A DNA stretch of 64,000 nt from CAZTCJ01 sp964612085 (GTDB lineage: Bacteria; Pseudomonadota; Alphaproteobacteria; JAJFIK01). Position 1 is the stretch's first letter. Every line of letters begins with the position of its first letter. The notes beneath the pieces are model-generated. The model made no database searches. It worked only from the letters and a program-made list of their open reading frames with translations, and was not told where the DNA came from. The translations under genes were made by a program, and so were the position numbers. The stretch covers positions 38,306-102,305 of the forward strand of contig CAZTCJ010000004.1 in the NCBI GenBank assembly GCA_964612085.1, read 5' to 3'. This document shows, in pieces, positions 38,424 through 47,058 of this stretch.

Positions 38424-40259
38424 TCAGGGTGGGGGCGCCACCGCCCACCAGGTGTCGAGATTGTAACCGGTCAACGACAAGGTCTCCGGCCCCTGGAGAT
38501 GATCCCACCAGGCGACCCGGTCCTTGGGCGCGTGATAAAGCGGCAGCACATAATAGCCCGACAACAGCACCCGGTCGAAGGCGCGGGCCGCCGTCACCAG
38601 ATCCTCGCGCGCGCGGGCTGAGACCATGCGGTCGATCAGCGTGTCGATGGCGGGGCTCTTGACCCCGGAGAAATTGAAGGTGCCGTCCGTTTCGGCGGCC
38701 TGCGCGCTCCAGCGGAAGCGCTGTTCATTGCCGGGCGACAGCGAGCCGCGCCATTCGAACGGCATCATGTCGAAATCCCGGGTCCGGGAGCGGGTCAGGA
38801 ACTGGGCGGAGTCCACCAGCCGCACACGGACGGTGACGCCGATCTTTTTCAGCTCGTCCGCATAGTTGAGGGCCACCCGCTGGTGATCCGGATGCTCGAT
38901 CATGATCTCGAAGCTGAACGGCGCGCCCGTGTCCGGATCGGTCATGGCGCCGTCGCGGATGGCGTAACCGGCCTCCTGGAACAAATCCATCGCTTCGGTC
39001 AGGCGGGCGCGGGTGCGGGCATAGTAATCGCCCGGGCGGGTCAGTTGCAGCCCGTGCTCCAGGATCTCCGGATCCACCTCGTCCATGAAGGGGGCGAGCA
39101 GGGCGCGCTCGGCCGCATCCGCCGCGCCGGTGGCGCCCAGGTCCGAGTTCTGGAAAAAGCTGCGGGAGCGCTTGTAAGCCCCGAAGAAATAGTTGTCGTT
39201 GAGCCAGGCGTAGTCGAAGGCGATGGTCAGCGCCTTGCGCACCCGGCGGTCGGCGAAAATCGCCCGCCTTGTGTTGAAGGCAAAGCCCAACAGCCAGACC
39301 GCCCGGCCATGGGCGAATTCGGCCCGCTTCACCCGGCCCTCCCGGAAGGCGGGGAAATTATAACCGCGCGCCCAGCGCAAGGCGTTGGAATCCGGTTCGA
39401 TGCGGATATCCGCGTCGCCCGCCTTGAAGGCTTCGAAGGCTGTACTGGCGTCCCGGTAATAGTCGTAGCGGATTTCATCGAAATTGCTGAAGCCGCGCGT
39501 GACGGCAAGATCCGCCCCCCAATAGTCCGGATTGCGCTTGAAGGTCAGCGAGCGGCCCGGATCGACCTTGTCCACGATGTAAGGCCCGCTGCCCAAAGGC
39601 GGCTCCAGGGTGGTCTTCTCGAAATCCCGCTCGGCGTAATCGGCCTTGGAGAAGACCGCCATCATGGCCAGGAGCAGCGGCAGTTCCCGATCGTCGATCT
39701 CGTCTTTAAAGACGAAGCGGACCGTGCGCTCGTCCAGCCGGTCGATGCGGGCGACCTTGCCGTGGCGGGCGCGGTAATGGGGCCGCCCGTGTTCCTTCAG
39801 CACCTCGAAGGAGAAGAGCACGTCTTCCACCGTCATCGGCGTGCCGTCGGAAAAGCGGATGTCGTCCCGCAGGGTGAAGGCGATCCAGCTCCGGTCGTCG
39901 GGCATTTCCACGCTTTCGCACAGCAGGCAGTAGAGCGTGAACGGCTCGTCGTCCGAGCGCAGCATCAGATTTTCGGTGGTGCGGCGCGGAAAGCGCAGGT
40001 GCCACATGGGCCGGCCCAGCACGATGAACGGGTTCAGGCTGTCGAAGGTGGCGACCTCGGCCAGCACCAGACGGCCGCCCTTGGGCGCATCCGGGTTCAC
40101 ATAATCGAAATGAGCGAAACCGGGCCCGTGTTTCGGCTCCCCATGCATGGCGATGGCATGGGTCGGGCCGGTGCCAGGGCTCAATTCTTGAGCCTGCGCC
40201 GCCCCGGCCAGGGCGAGGCTCATGCAGAACAAGGAGAGCAGAAGACGGGGCAGGCGCAT
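38424..40259 (-). CDS. extracellular solute-binding protein (YejA-like, oligopeptide/microcin C type)
   Basis: A protein of about 611 residues. Signal peptide about 1-22 (ends GAAQAQ), then the SBP family 5 fold: AMHGEPKHGPGFAHFDYVNP, which is the start typical of YejA, PKGGRLVLAEVATFDSLNPF, DGTPMTVEDVLFSFE and the late HWYVLPLYH-like GYYVLPLYHAPKDRVAWW. It binds peptides or peptide-like compounds for an ABC importer. The yejBEF partners are not adjacent, so it is an orphan here, perhaps with a wall role together with the M23 gene downstream (inference). The M23 gene follows at 16 bases. Confidence 0.9.
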   Translation of the reverse strand: MRLPRLLLSLFCMSLALAGAAQAQELSPGTGPTHAIAMHGEPKHGPGFAHFDYVNPDAPKGGRLVLAEVATFDSLNPFIVLGRPMWHLRFPRRTTENLMLRSDDEPFTLYCLLCESVEMPDDRSWIAFTLRDDIRFSDGTPMTVEDVLFSFEVLKEHGRPHYRARHGKVARIDRLDERTVRFVFKDEIDDRELPLLLAMMAVFSKADYAERDFEKTTLEPPLGSGPYIVDKVDPGRSLTFKRNPDYWGADLAVTRGFSNFDEIRYDYYRDASTAFEAFKAGDADIRIEPDSNALRWARGYNFPAFREGRVKRAEFAHGRAVWLLGFAFNTRRAIFADRRVRKALTIAFDYAWLNDNYFFGAYKRSRSFFQNSDLGATGAADAAERALLAPFMDEVDPEILEHGLQLTRPGDYYARTRARLTEAMDLFQEAGYAIRDGAMTDPDTGAPFSFEIMIEHPDHQRVALNYADELKKIGVTVRVRLVDSAQFLTRSRTRDFDMMPFEWRGSLSPGNEQRFRWSAQAAETDGTFNFSGVKSPAIDTLIDRMVSARAREDLVTAARAFDRVLLSGYYVLPLYHAPKDRVAWWDHLQGPETLSLTGYNLDTWWAVAPPP

Positions 40260-40381
40260 TCGCAGGCGAATTCCTATATACTGAGTTTCGGCTGATGAGC
40301 CGCAGCATGTCGGAAGGTTCTGGGGCGTACAAGACGCCTCTTCGGATCCGCTCAAAACCCCTTCCGGCAAAGGATGAGAGC

Positions 40382-42442
40382 ATGACATTCGGTCCGACTA
40401 ATGGCGCCATCCGGACGTGGCTCGCCGCGCTGATTCTCCTGGCCGCGACTGTCGCCGTCGCCATTGTCGCGCCGGAAGAATTGCTGCCCCATCTGAAACA
40501 CGCCCAGGAAGAAAGCCGCATCCAGGAAGAGGCCGCGACGGCCTATGCCCTGCCGGTGCCAATGCCTGAAAGTGAGCCCGAAGCCGAGCCCAGCCCGACA
40601 CCCCAGCCCGCTTTGCGGCCGCCGCCGCGTCCGGTCTCGGTTGCCGTCGGTCCGGCATCTGCTGAAGAGCCGGGCGAGGCCGGGGAAAAGCCGAAACGCT
40701 CGGACATCATCCCCGAACTGGTGCCCGAAGGCCTGGCCAAGCAGGGCGAGGCTTTGGCGTCCAGCCTGTCGGAGACCTTTTCGGACGAGGCGGAAGAAGC
40801 CAGCGCCGCCTTGGATACGGTCTGGTCCATGGTGCGCGGCCAGGTGGAAAGCGATATCGACAAGCTGGCCGCCAGTGTTTCCGGCGACGCCGCCGATGAG
40901 GCTGAGTCCCGGGAGCCGTCGCGGGAGGTGCCCGCCATCAGTTTCGGCGAAGCCCTGTCCGTCAAGGATGCCCGCAGCCGCTGGACCCGCCTGCAAAACC
41001 GCTATGGTGGGCTCGACGGCCTGACCTCCGCCGTGGCCAAGACCCATCTGTGGTCCGTGGTGCCGGTCCATGCGCTGGTGGTGTTCGGCAAGCCGAAGCT
41101 GGAACTCTTGAAGCTGTGCGCCAAGATCCAGAACGCGGGCACCAAATGCGAGACCTTCACGCTCTCCACCGGCACCATCACCGAATATATCGAGCGCCGG
41201 CCGGAGGCGGCCGCGCCCTCATCCGGCGATCCCGAATCCCAACCCGCCGCGCCTTCCGAACCGGCGGAAGAAAGCGCCGCCACCAAGGAGCAGAAAGACG
41301 CCCTGCTGCAGCGCATGCCGCGGGTGCACCATCTGGCGGAAACCCGCGATAGCGACGATCCCCGCACCATGCGGCTGGTGGCCGTTGGCGATGTGATGAT
41401 GGGCTCCGATTATCCCTCGCCCCATGGTCTGCATCCGCGTCTTGGACCGGGCGGCTCGGTGCGATCGGTTCTGGGCCCCGATCTGGTGCGGCTCCTGCAA
41501 TCGGGCGATGTCACCTTCGCTAATCTGGAAGGGGTGCTGGCCGATGGGGGCGCTGCAGCAAAGGCATGTGCCAACTGCTACGCTTTCCGAAGTCCGCTAC
41601 ATTATGCGGAGCACTTGGTCAATGCCGGCGTTACCGTGGCGTCGCTCGCCAACAATCACAGCGGCGATTTCGGCCAGCCCGGACGGGATGCCACCGTCGC
41701 AGCTTTGAACGCGCGCGGCATCGCCGCCGTGGGTCTCGACAAGCCCGGTCTCAAGACCGCCAGTCTGACCCTGGACAACGGTCTGAGGGTCGGTATCGCG
41801 GCCTTCGCTCCCAATCGCGGCACGGTCAGCTTTCACGATCTCGACGGCGCGGCGCGTCTGGTGGCCGATCTCGCCCGCCACCACGATATTGTCGTGGCTT
41901 CCGTTCATGCGGGCGCGGAAGGGGCGGCGGCGAGCCGGGTGCCGCGCCAGCGGGAAATCTATCTGGGTGAGGACCGGGGTGACGTGCACCGCATCGCCCA
42001 CACCCTGGTCCAGGCAGGCGCCGATGTGATCCTGGGCCATGGGCCCCATGTGCCCCGGGCGGTGGAACTGGTGGACGGCAAACTGATCGCCTACAGCCTG
42101 GGGAATTTCTGGACCTATTCCGGCTTCTTGAGCTGGGGTGTGCTGGGTCTCGGCCCGGTGGTCGATGTCAGCCTGAACGCGGACGGCACCGTCCGGGATC
42201 TGACCATCCACAGTACGCGCCAGGCGGGGCTCGGCGTGCCGCAACTGGACCCGCGCGACGAGGCGCGGCGCTTCGTGCTCGACCGCACGCGGCGCGACTT
42301 CCCCCAGACCTACGCCCTGCTGACCCGCAAGCGCGGGCCGCTGGTCGCCGACGCGCGCGGGCCCCTTAAGAAGCGCGATTTCCTCGACACCGCCCGTCAC
42401 TGGTTCAACGGGCTGGTGAGCGAGGCTGCGTCGGTCTTTTGA
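40382..42442 (+). CDS. CapA-family protein with SPOR domain (metallophosphatase-like)
   Basis: A 686-residue protein. An N-terminal membrane segment (about 12-30) is followed by an acidic, Pro/Ala-rich linker, then a stretch about 189-261 that looks like a SPOR domain: AxxxWxxLQxRYGGLxGL and LLKLCAKIQNAGTKC fit its pattern. After another Pro/Glu linker comes a CapA/PgsA metallophosphoesterase-like domain (from about 330): VAVGDVMMGSDYP, TFANLEGVLA, SLANNHSGDFG and VILGHGPHVP, all with the metal-site residues seen in the family. SPOR binds denuded peptidoglycan, so it probably acts at sites of wall turnover. Start at ATG 40382. Divergent from the YejA-like gene. Confidence 0.8.
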   Translation: MTFGPTNGAIRTWLAALILLAATVAVAIVAPEELLPHLKHAQEESRIQEEAATAYALPVPMPESEPEAEPSPTPQPALRPPPRPVSVAVGPASAEEPGEAGEKPKRSDIIPELVPEGLAKQGEALASSLSETFSDEAEEASAALDTVWSMVRGQVESDIDKLAASVSGDAADEAESREPSREVPAISFGEALSVKDARSRWTRLQNRYGGLDGLTSAVAKTHLWSVVPVHALVVFGKPKLELLKLCAKIQNAGTKCETFTLSTGTITEYIERRPEAAAPSSGDPESQPAAPSEPAEESAATKEQKDALLQRMPRVHHLAETRDSDDPRTMRLVAVGDVMMGSDYPSPHGLHPRLGPGGSVRSVLGPDLVRLLQSGDVTFANLEGVLADGGAAAKACANCYAFRSPLHYAEHLVNAGVTVASLANNHSGDFGQPGRDATVAALNARGIAAVGLDKPGLKTASLTLDNGLRVGIAAFAPNRGTVSFHDLDGAARLVADLARHHDIVVASVHAGAEGAAASRVPRQREIYLGEDRGDVHRIAHTLVQAGADVILGHGPHVPRAVELVDGKLIAYSLGNFWTYSGFLSWGVLGLGPVVDVSLNADGTVRDLTIHSTRQAGLGVPQLDPRDEARRFVLDRTRRDFPQTYALLTRKRGPLVADARGPLKKRDFLDTARHWFNGLVSEAASVF

Positions 42443-42520
42443 TTGGCACTTAGGGCGCATTGAGCGGATGCGAAATGCGCGGTTCGAACAGTTCACCGTG
42501 CTACGTTTCACATCGAGACC

Positions 42521-42547
42521 GTCATCCCAGTAAAAGCTGGGATCTAG
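42521..42547. repeat. dispersed palindromic repeat, copy 3 (diverged)
   Basis: GTCATCCCAGTAAAAGCTGG followed by GATCTAG shares the GTCATCCC and GCTGGGATC half-sites with copies 1 and 2, but the centre is AGTAAA. It lies between the CapA-type and sulfotransferase-like genes. Its relation to the other two is clear only in the half-sites. Confidence 0.6.
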
Positions 42548-42611
42548 AAGAAGCGTAGACGGAACAAGCGGCCCTGGACCCTGGCCGTCGGCCTGAGGTG
42601 ACGATCCAACC

Positions 42612-43310
42612 TTAAGCCCGATACCCCAGCGCCTCGAATTCCGGGCCGAACAGATCTTCGACCCGCGCCCGCAGCGCCGGTGTCAGTAATTCATCCGCAG
42701 GCCGCTTGTCCTTGCGGTGGCCGCCCTTGGCGTTGGGCATCCAGCCGTCGAAGGTAAAACCGCAGCGCTCGCCAAGCTCTTTCAAGCCATCCGTCAACGC
42801 TGCATGGTCGATCACCATATCGGTGATGATCCGGCCGTTCTCCGTATACAGTGGATAATTGAAATGCCGGTCCACCCGCAGTGTGTCGATGAACGTCTCC
42901 AAGGCCATGTCGGGCGATTTGCGCGTATGCCAATAATAAAGCGACATCAGCCGGTCCATCGGGTGGCGCTCGATGGTGAAGGTGGTGTAGCCCGACCAGA
43001 TCTCTTCGCCCACCAGGCGGCGGACCATCCAGGCCGGGATATGGTTGTAGTATTTCTTCGCCCGCTTGAAGCGGCGATAGGCGCGCACGGCCGATTTGTA
43101 GCTGCCGTCCATCTGGCTGAACGGGTTGAACAGGCCCGTGTGATTCTGCGGCCCCTTGCCGAATTCGGCGCGCAAAGGCTCATCCGCCATCGAGATGGGG
43201 GTCAGCACGTCCCGATCGCCCGCATAGCGCGACAGGCTGATTTCCACGCTGGTGCCGCCGGTCTTGCGGGTCTTGATGAAGATAAAGCGGTGCTTGTGCG
43301 AAATGATCAC
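42612..43310 (-). CDS. sulfotransferase family 2 domain protein
   Basis: About 232 residues. The start SHKHRFIFIKTRKTGGTSVE contains the strand-loop-helix that binds the 5'-phosphate of PAPS, and FTIERHPMDRLMSLYY holds the 3'-phosphate-binding Arg/Ser motif. These features match carbohydrate-type sulfotransferases. An acceptor cannot be predicted; surface polysaccharide is a common one. Start: the TTG at 43316 is one base past a GGGGGA run, so GTG at 43310, seven bases after it, is preferred. No neighbouring glycosyltransferase is seen. Confidence 0.78.
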   Translation of the reverse strand: MIISHKHRFIFIKTRKTGGTSVEISLSRYAGDRDVLTPISMADEPLRAEFGKGPQNHTGLFNPFSQMDGSYKSAVRAYRRFKRAKKYYNHIPAWMVRRLVGEEIWSGYTTFTIERHPMDRLMSLYYWHTRKSPDMALETFIDTLRVDRHFNYPLYTENGRIITDMVIDHAALTDGLKELGERCGFTFDGWMPNAKGGHRKDKRPADELLTPALRARVEDLFGPEFEALGYRA

Positions 43311-43365
43311 GGTCAATCCCCCGGACGGTGTCGATCCTTCCGCCTAATGGTCCGCTTCTCCCAAG

Positions 43366-43701
43366 TCAACTCTGGCTCGCGTCCGGGTAGACGGTGATCT
43401 CCGCGATTTTATCACCCTCGAAGTGGATCCGTTCGGCGAGCCGCGCCGAGGACTCGCCCGCATGTTGATACCGCACCAGAAACTCCGGGCCCGCGCCATA
43501 GACCTCGATCTCCGTGGCCCAGGCCTTGCCCACATAAGGCCAGATCTCGTTGAGCATGGTGTCCCGGTCGGTGTAAGTCATGAACGGGCTGGTGTGTTTG
43601 TGGTCAGGTGTGAGCAGCGCGCGCAAGGTCTCTAGATCCCGGTCCTTGTAGCAGCGGTAATAATCGAGGATCAGATCGCGGGCATTGGATGGTTGGGTCA
43701 T
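43366..43701 (-). CDS. SnoaL/NTF2-like protein
   Basis: A 111-residue single-domain protein with the NTF2 cone fold as judged by the helical start (DLILDYYRCYKDRDLETLRALL), TPDHKH and the beta strands EIEVYGAGPEFLVRYQHAG. Such proteins include isomerases, hydratases and non-enzymatic binders. AGGAGG stands six bases before the ATG. It follows the amidohydrolase gene by 27 bases on the same strand, suggesting an operon for a small catabolic step; the reaction is unknown. Confidence 0.75.
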   Translation of the reverse strand: MTQPSNARDLILDYYRCYKDRDLETLRALLTPDHKHTSPFMTYTDRDTMLNEIWPYVGKAWATEIEVYGAGPEFLVRYQHAGESSARLAERIHFEGDKIAEITVYPDASQS

Positions 43702-43728
43702 TTGCGGACCTCCTTGATCTTTGAGCTT

Positions 43729-44535
43729 TCACAGATCAAACACCCGTTGCGCGTTTTCGTAAAGGAACAGGCGCTTCACCTCATCGCTCAGGCCCAGATC
43801 CTCAAGCCCTTTCAGCGCCTTCACAGGCATGATCATGGGATAGTTGGTGCCGAACAGCACTTTCGAGCGGCCATGGGCCTTCATATAGTCGATGAGCCGG
43901 GGCGGGTAGCGGTGAATGGCGTAGGCGGATGTATCGATAAAGACATTCGGGTGCTTGGTGGCGACGGCAATGGCTTCTTCCGTCCAGGGATAACCGATAT
44001 GGCCGCCCACGATGGTCAGCTCGGGGAAGTCGATGGCCACCTGGTCGAGATAGATGGGCCGGCCCACTTCCGAAGGCATCAGCGGCCCCGTGTGACCGAT
44101 CTGTGTGCAGAAGGGAATACCCAGCTCGCAGCAGGCCGTATAGACCGGATAGAACCGCCGGTCCGTGGGCGGCACTTCCCACAGCCAGGGCAGCATGCGG
44201 ATGGCCTTGAAGCCCAGTTCCTCGACGCAGCGGCGGATCTCGCGCACGGCCGCCATGGGCTTGGAAATATCGACCGAGCCGATGCCGACCAGCCGGTCCG
44301 GATAGCGCGCGGCGAACCCGGCCACCTCGTCATTGGAAATCAGGGTGCGGTACGGCGCTTCCCAGGCGGAAATCAGACTGACGTGAACGCCGCCCGCGTC
44401 CATGGCCTGGATCGTTGCCTCCAAAGGCAGTTCTTCGGTCGGCGCGGGTACGCCGGTCCAGCGCCTGAGGGACTCGAAAATCGGGTCCCGGCTTTGGCGG
44501 AGCGTGGGATGCTGCGCCCAGGCATCGATGATCAT
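43729..44535 (-). CDS. amidohydrolase family protein (COG2159-like), metal site altered
   Basis: A 268-residue TIM-barrel protein resembling ACMSD/resorcylate decarboxylase-type amidohydrolases. The usual HxH of strand 1 is instead DAWAQHPT; His are kept in QIGHTGP and GGHIGYP, but the strand-8 metal Asp appears as Asn (FGTNYPM). So at least two usual metal ligands are changed. Members with the same WAQHP start occur in other genomes, as far as I recall, so this may be a distinct subgroup and not a dead gene. GGAG precedes the ATG. Between the NTF2-like and GFA genes, same strand. Confidence 0.78.
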   Translation of the reverse strand: MIIDAWAQHPTLRQSRDPIFESLRRWTGVPAPTEELPLEATIQAMDAGGVHVSLISAWEAPYRTLISNDEVAGFAARYPDRLVGIGSVDISKPMAAVREIRRCVEELGFKAIRMLPWLWEVPPTDRRFYPVYTACCELGIPFCTQIGHTGPLMPSEVGRPIYLDQVAIDFPELTIVGGHIGYPWTEEAIAVATKHPNVFIDTSAYAIHRYPPRLIDYMKAHGRSKVLFGTNYPMIMPVKALKGLEDLGLSDEVKRLFLYENAQRVFDL

Positions 44536-44553
44536 GGCAAAGCTCCTTGTGCG

Positions 44554-44913
44554 TCAGTCCAGAAAGTCCCAGGTGTCGGCGCCGTCGAAGGTGCGGACGC
44601 GGAAGGCGGCGATGGCTTCGGGCTTCGCCATCAAGGCATTCAGACCCATGCGAGCGTCGGGCCGGGCGTCGAGCGGCATCCAGTGGGTGGTGGCGCCGCA
44701 GATCCTGCAGGTGTGAAAGGCGAGCGTCTTGTCGCCCCAGACATAGGTCAACGTGGCTCCAGGAGGATAAGTCAGAACCGCATCCCGAACCTCCACATGA
44801 ACCCAAAGCGCGCCCGTTCGCCGACAGAACGAGCAATTGCAGCGGGTCAGCCATGCGGGCGTGTGCTCGGTCTTGAACGTAACGGTGCCACAATGGCATG
44901 TGCCACGGATCAT
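44554..44913 (-). CDS. GFA family zinc protein (CENP-V/Gfa type), canonical
   Basis: About 119 residues with all three cysteine pairs of the GFA fold: GTCHCGTVTF, RCNCSFCRRTGALW and HTCRICGATTHW. It is thus a full member, unlike the two degenerate copies at 7.9-8.8 kb. Members include glutathione-dependent formaldehyde-activating proteins, but most single-domain ones have no tested activity. I take ATG 44913 (GAGGA six bases upstream; two bases after the ABC stop). Same strand as, and directly after, the ABC exporter gene. Confidence 0.9.
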   Translation of the reverse strand: MIRGTCHCGTVTFKTEHTPAWLTRCNCSFCRRTGALWVHVEVRDAVLTYPPGATLTYVWGDKTLAFHTCRICGATTHWMPLDARPDARMGLNALMAKPEAIAAFRVRTFDGADTWDFLD

Positions 44914-44915
44914 CT

Positions 44916-46772
44916 TCAATCCTCATCCTGGGTGTCTGTATCCGCCGCCATACTTTGACGCTGCCACATGGCGGCATAAAGCCCGCCTTTGGCGAGCAAC
45001 TCTTTATGGGTGCCTCTTTCCGCGATGACGCCGTCGTCGAGAACGAGGATTTGATCCGCGTTCATCACTGTGCTTAACCGGTGGGCGATGACGAGGGTGG
45101 TGCGGAAGAGGGAGGCGCGGTCCAGCGCGGTCTGAATGTCCTGTTCCGTCCGCGTATCGAGGGAGGATGTCGCTTCGTCGAGGACAAGGATCGGCGGGTT
45201 CTTCAAGAGGGCGCGGGCGATGGCCACCCGCTGCTTTTCGCCGCCCGAGAGCTTCAGCCCGCGTTCGCCGACAATGCTCTCATAGCCGTGTTCCTTGGCC
45301 ATGATGGCATCGTGCAATTGCGCCAGCTTGGCGGCCTCGACGATCTCGTCCTGGGAAGCGCCGGGCCGTCCGTAGGCGACATTATAGGCAATGGTATCGT
45401 TAAAGAGCGCCGTCTCCTGAGGAACGATGCCGATGGCATCCCGCAGGGAGGCTTGCGTCACCGTTCGGATGTCCTGGCCGTCGATCAGAATGCGTCCGCC
45501 CGCCACATCGAAATGGCGCAGCAGCAGATTAGCGATAGTGGACTTGCCAGCGCCCGAACGGCCCACGATCGCCACCTTGCAGCCGGGCAGCACGGTGAAG
45601 CTGACATCCCGCAAGGCGAGTTGGCCGGGGACATAACCGAAGCGCACCGACTCGAAACAGACTTCGCCGCCCCGGACCGCAAGCGCTTTCGGCTCCGGCG
45701 GATCGGCCACGTCGGAGGTCATCGTCATCAGCGACAGCAGTTGCTCGCTGTCGATCAGTGCCTGGCGGATATTGCGGTAGACCATGGCGAAGATCTCGAT
45801 CGGCCGGTAGAACTGGCTGGCGAGGGAGGTCAGGAGCACCAGACTGCCGACGGTGGCGGCCCCGGCCGCGATCTCCTGCGCCACCATGATCATCAGGACC
45901 GTCAGACCAGCATAATAGATCGTCGCCTGGCCCAGATCCGATATCACGTAAGATGACTCGTGGCGCACAGTGGCCCCTTCGAGCACTGCATGGGAGCGGT
46001 CGTAGCGCTCCTCTTCGTGGAATTCGTTCGTGAAGTTCTTCACCGATTCCATATTGGTGATAGTGTCGTGAAACTTAGTGTCCGTGTCCTGACGGGCCTC
46101 GATGTAGTCTCGGTGAAATCGTTTCTGCCATTCTGCGGCGGCGAGGGTAAAGCCCAGATAAAGCACCGCGATGACCGCTACCACCGCTGCATAATCCCAG
46201 CCGAATGTGATCACGATCAGCGTGATGATCACGATGAATTCGAGCGTCATGGGAATGATCTGAAAAAGCGCCATCTGTACCAGATCGTCCGCATGGGCTG
46301 CACCGCGCTCTACCACACCGGCGAGGCTGGCCGCCCGTTTCTGGATATGGAACTGGAGCGACAGGCTGTTCAGATGGCTGAGGGCGCGGCTTGACAGCGT
46401 GCGGTAGAGCGCTTCGCGCACATTGATCATGAGGAGGTCTTGTCCCTCGAAACTCAGATAGGTCAGGATCTCCAGGCTGCCATAGACAAGAATGAGGGCA
46501 ATCGGCGTCAGCATCAGGAGGGTTTCGACCGACGCGTCGCCAGCCAGAGAATCGATGATGTCCTTGTAGACGAAAGGCAGAGTCAGGACGAGCGCGCGGC
46601 TCAACGCGACAAGCAGGAACGCGCCGATCACCCGGCGCCTCAGATCCCAGCGGCCCTCGAGCCACATATAGGGCAGCAGGTCCCGTATCGTTTTCCAGGC
46701 CGGACGGTCCCGGATGGGAATGCCGTCTTTGGTTGTCGCCTTTTCGTCCTCTGATGCGTTCGTGTCACTCAT
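44916..46772 (-). CDS. ABC exporter, Atm1/HMT-type (fused membrane and ATPase domains)
   Basis: About 618 residues with six membrane segments and a C-terminal ATPase. Motifs: Walker A VGRSGAGKSTIANLL, signature LSGGEKQRVAIARALLKNPP, Walker B ILVLDEATSSLD and the H-loop IAHRLST; the LFNDTIAYNVAYG segment is typical of the Atm1/ABCB7/HMT1 group that exports glutathione-linked sulfur or metal conjugates. The start at MSDTNAS is preferred over upstream ATG codons by spacing to a GGGA box, but is not certain. Its stop is two bases from the GFA start, so they are probably co-transcribed; the glutathione link of both families is suggestive. Confidence 0.92.
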   Translation of the reverse strand: MSDTNASEDEKATTKDGIPIRDRPAWKTIRDLLPYMWLEGRWDLRRRVIGAFLLVALSRALVLTLPFVYKDIIDSLAGDASVETLLMLTPIALILVYGSLEILTYLSFEGQDLLMINVREALYRTLSSRALSHLNSLSLQFHIQKRAASLAGVVERGAAHADDLVQMALFQIIPMTLEFIVIITLIVITFGWDYAAVVAVIAVLYLGFTLAAAEWQKRFHRDYIEARQDTDTKFHDTITNMESVKNFTNEFHEEERYDRSHAVLEGATVRHESSYVISDLGQATIYYAGLTVLMIMVAQEIAAGAATVGSLVLLTSLASQFYRPIEIFAMVYRNIRQALIDSEQLLSLMTMTSDVADPPEPKALAVRGGEVCFESVRFGYVPGQLALRDVSFTVLPGCKVAIVGRSGAGKSTIANLLLRHFDVAGGRILIDGQDIRTVTQASLRDAIGIVPQETALFNDTIAYNVAYGRPGASQDEIVEAAKLAQLHDAIMAKEHGYESIVGERGLKLSGGEKQRVAIARALLKNPPILVLDEATSSLDTRTEQDIQTALDRASLFRTTLVIAHRLSTVMNADQILVLDDGVIAERGTHKELLAKGGLYAAMWQRQSMAADTDTQDED

Positions 46773-46900
46773 GCGTCCCATCCCCCAGGATGCATAGGGT
46801 AGAAACTGCATGTGACAGTTGCAAGACGGCGCTATGGCGACCGCGCTCCTTTAGCGCGATGGATTTGCGGCTCGTCGCTCTATCGCAGGCGCAAGCCCGC

Positions 46901-47018
46901 TGATCGAAACGCCGTGGAATGGCGGGGGCCAAAGGAGCATTCTTGAGGGGTCCTGATCGCCCCCATGAGCGGAACGGACATCCAGCTGGCCGTGGCCCTA
47001 CCGGGTCACGGCTTTTTT
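46901..47018 (+). ncRNA. candidate structured small RNA
   Basis: Both neighbouring genes lie on the minus strand, yet a strong terminator points along the plus strand here. Upstream of it, GGGGGC (46924-46929) and GCCCCC (46959-46964) pair around an inner AGGA/TCCT stem, giving a second hairpin; a third one (CGCGCT/AGCGCG, 46842-46858) lies 5' of it. This is the layout of a compact sRNA. A short reading frame starting at 46919 runs through the terminator, which makes it unlikely to be the product. The 5' end is not defined, and I recognise no known RNA family. Confidence 0.35.
46989..47018 (+). terminator. strong intrinsic terminator, plus strand, without upstream gene
   Basis: GCCGTGGCCC and GGGTCACGGC form a near-perfect ten-pair stem with a four-base loop, followed directly by six T. 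On the minus strand no T run follows, so it stops plus-strand transcription. Confidence 0.8.
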
Positions 47019-47058
47019 CATTCAGCGGTTCGAGCGACGGGAGAGAGCGCAGCCCGGC

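Noticed and set aside
42443..42480. Hairpin GCGCATT/AATGCGC after the CapA gene as a terminator
   Set aside because: No T run follows and the stem is short.
46901..47018. Identification of the RNA candidate as SRP RNA, tmRNA or 6S RNA
   Set aside because: The conserved GGAAG-type SRP loop and the tmRNA ends are not present; I could not recognise the 6S pattern with confidence.
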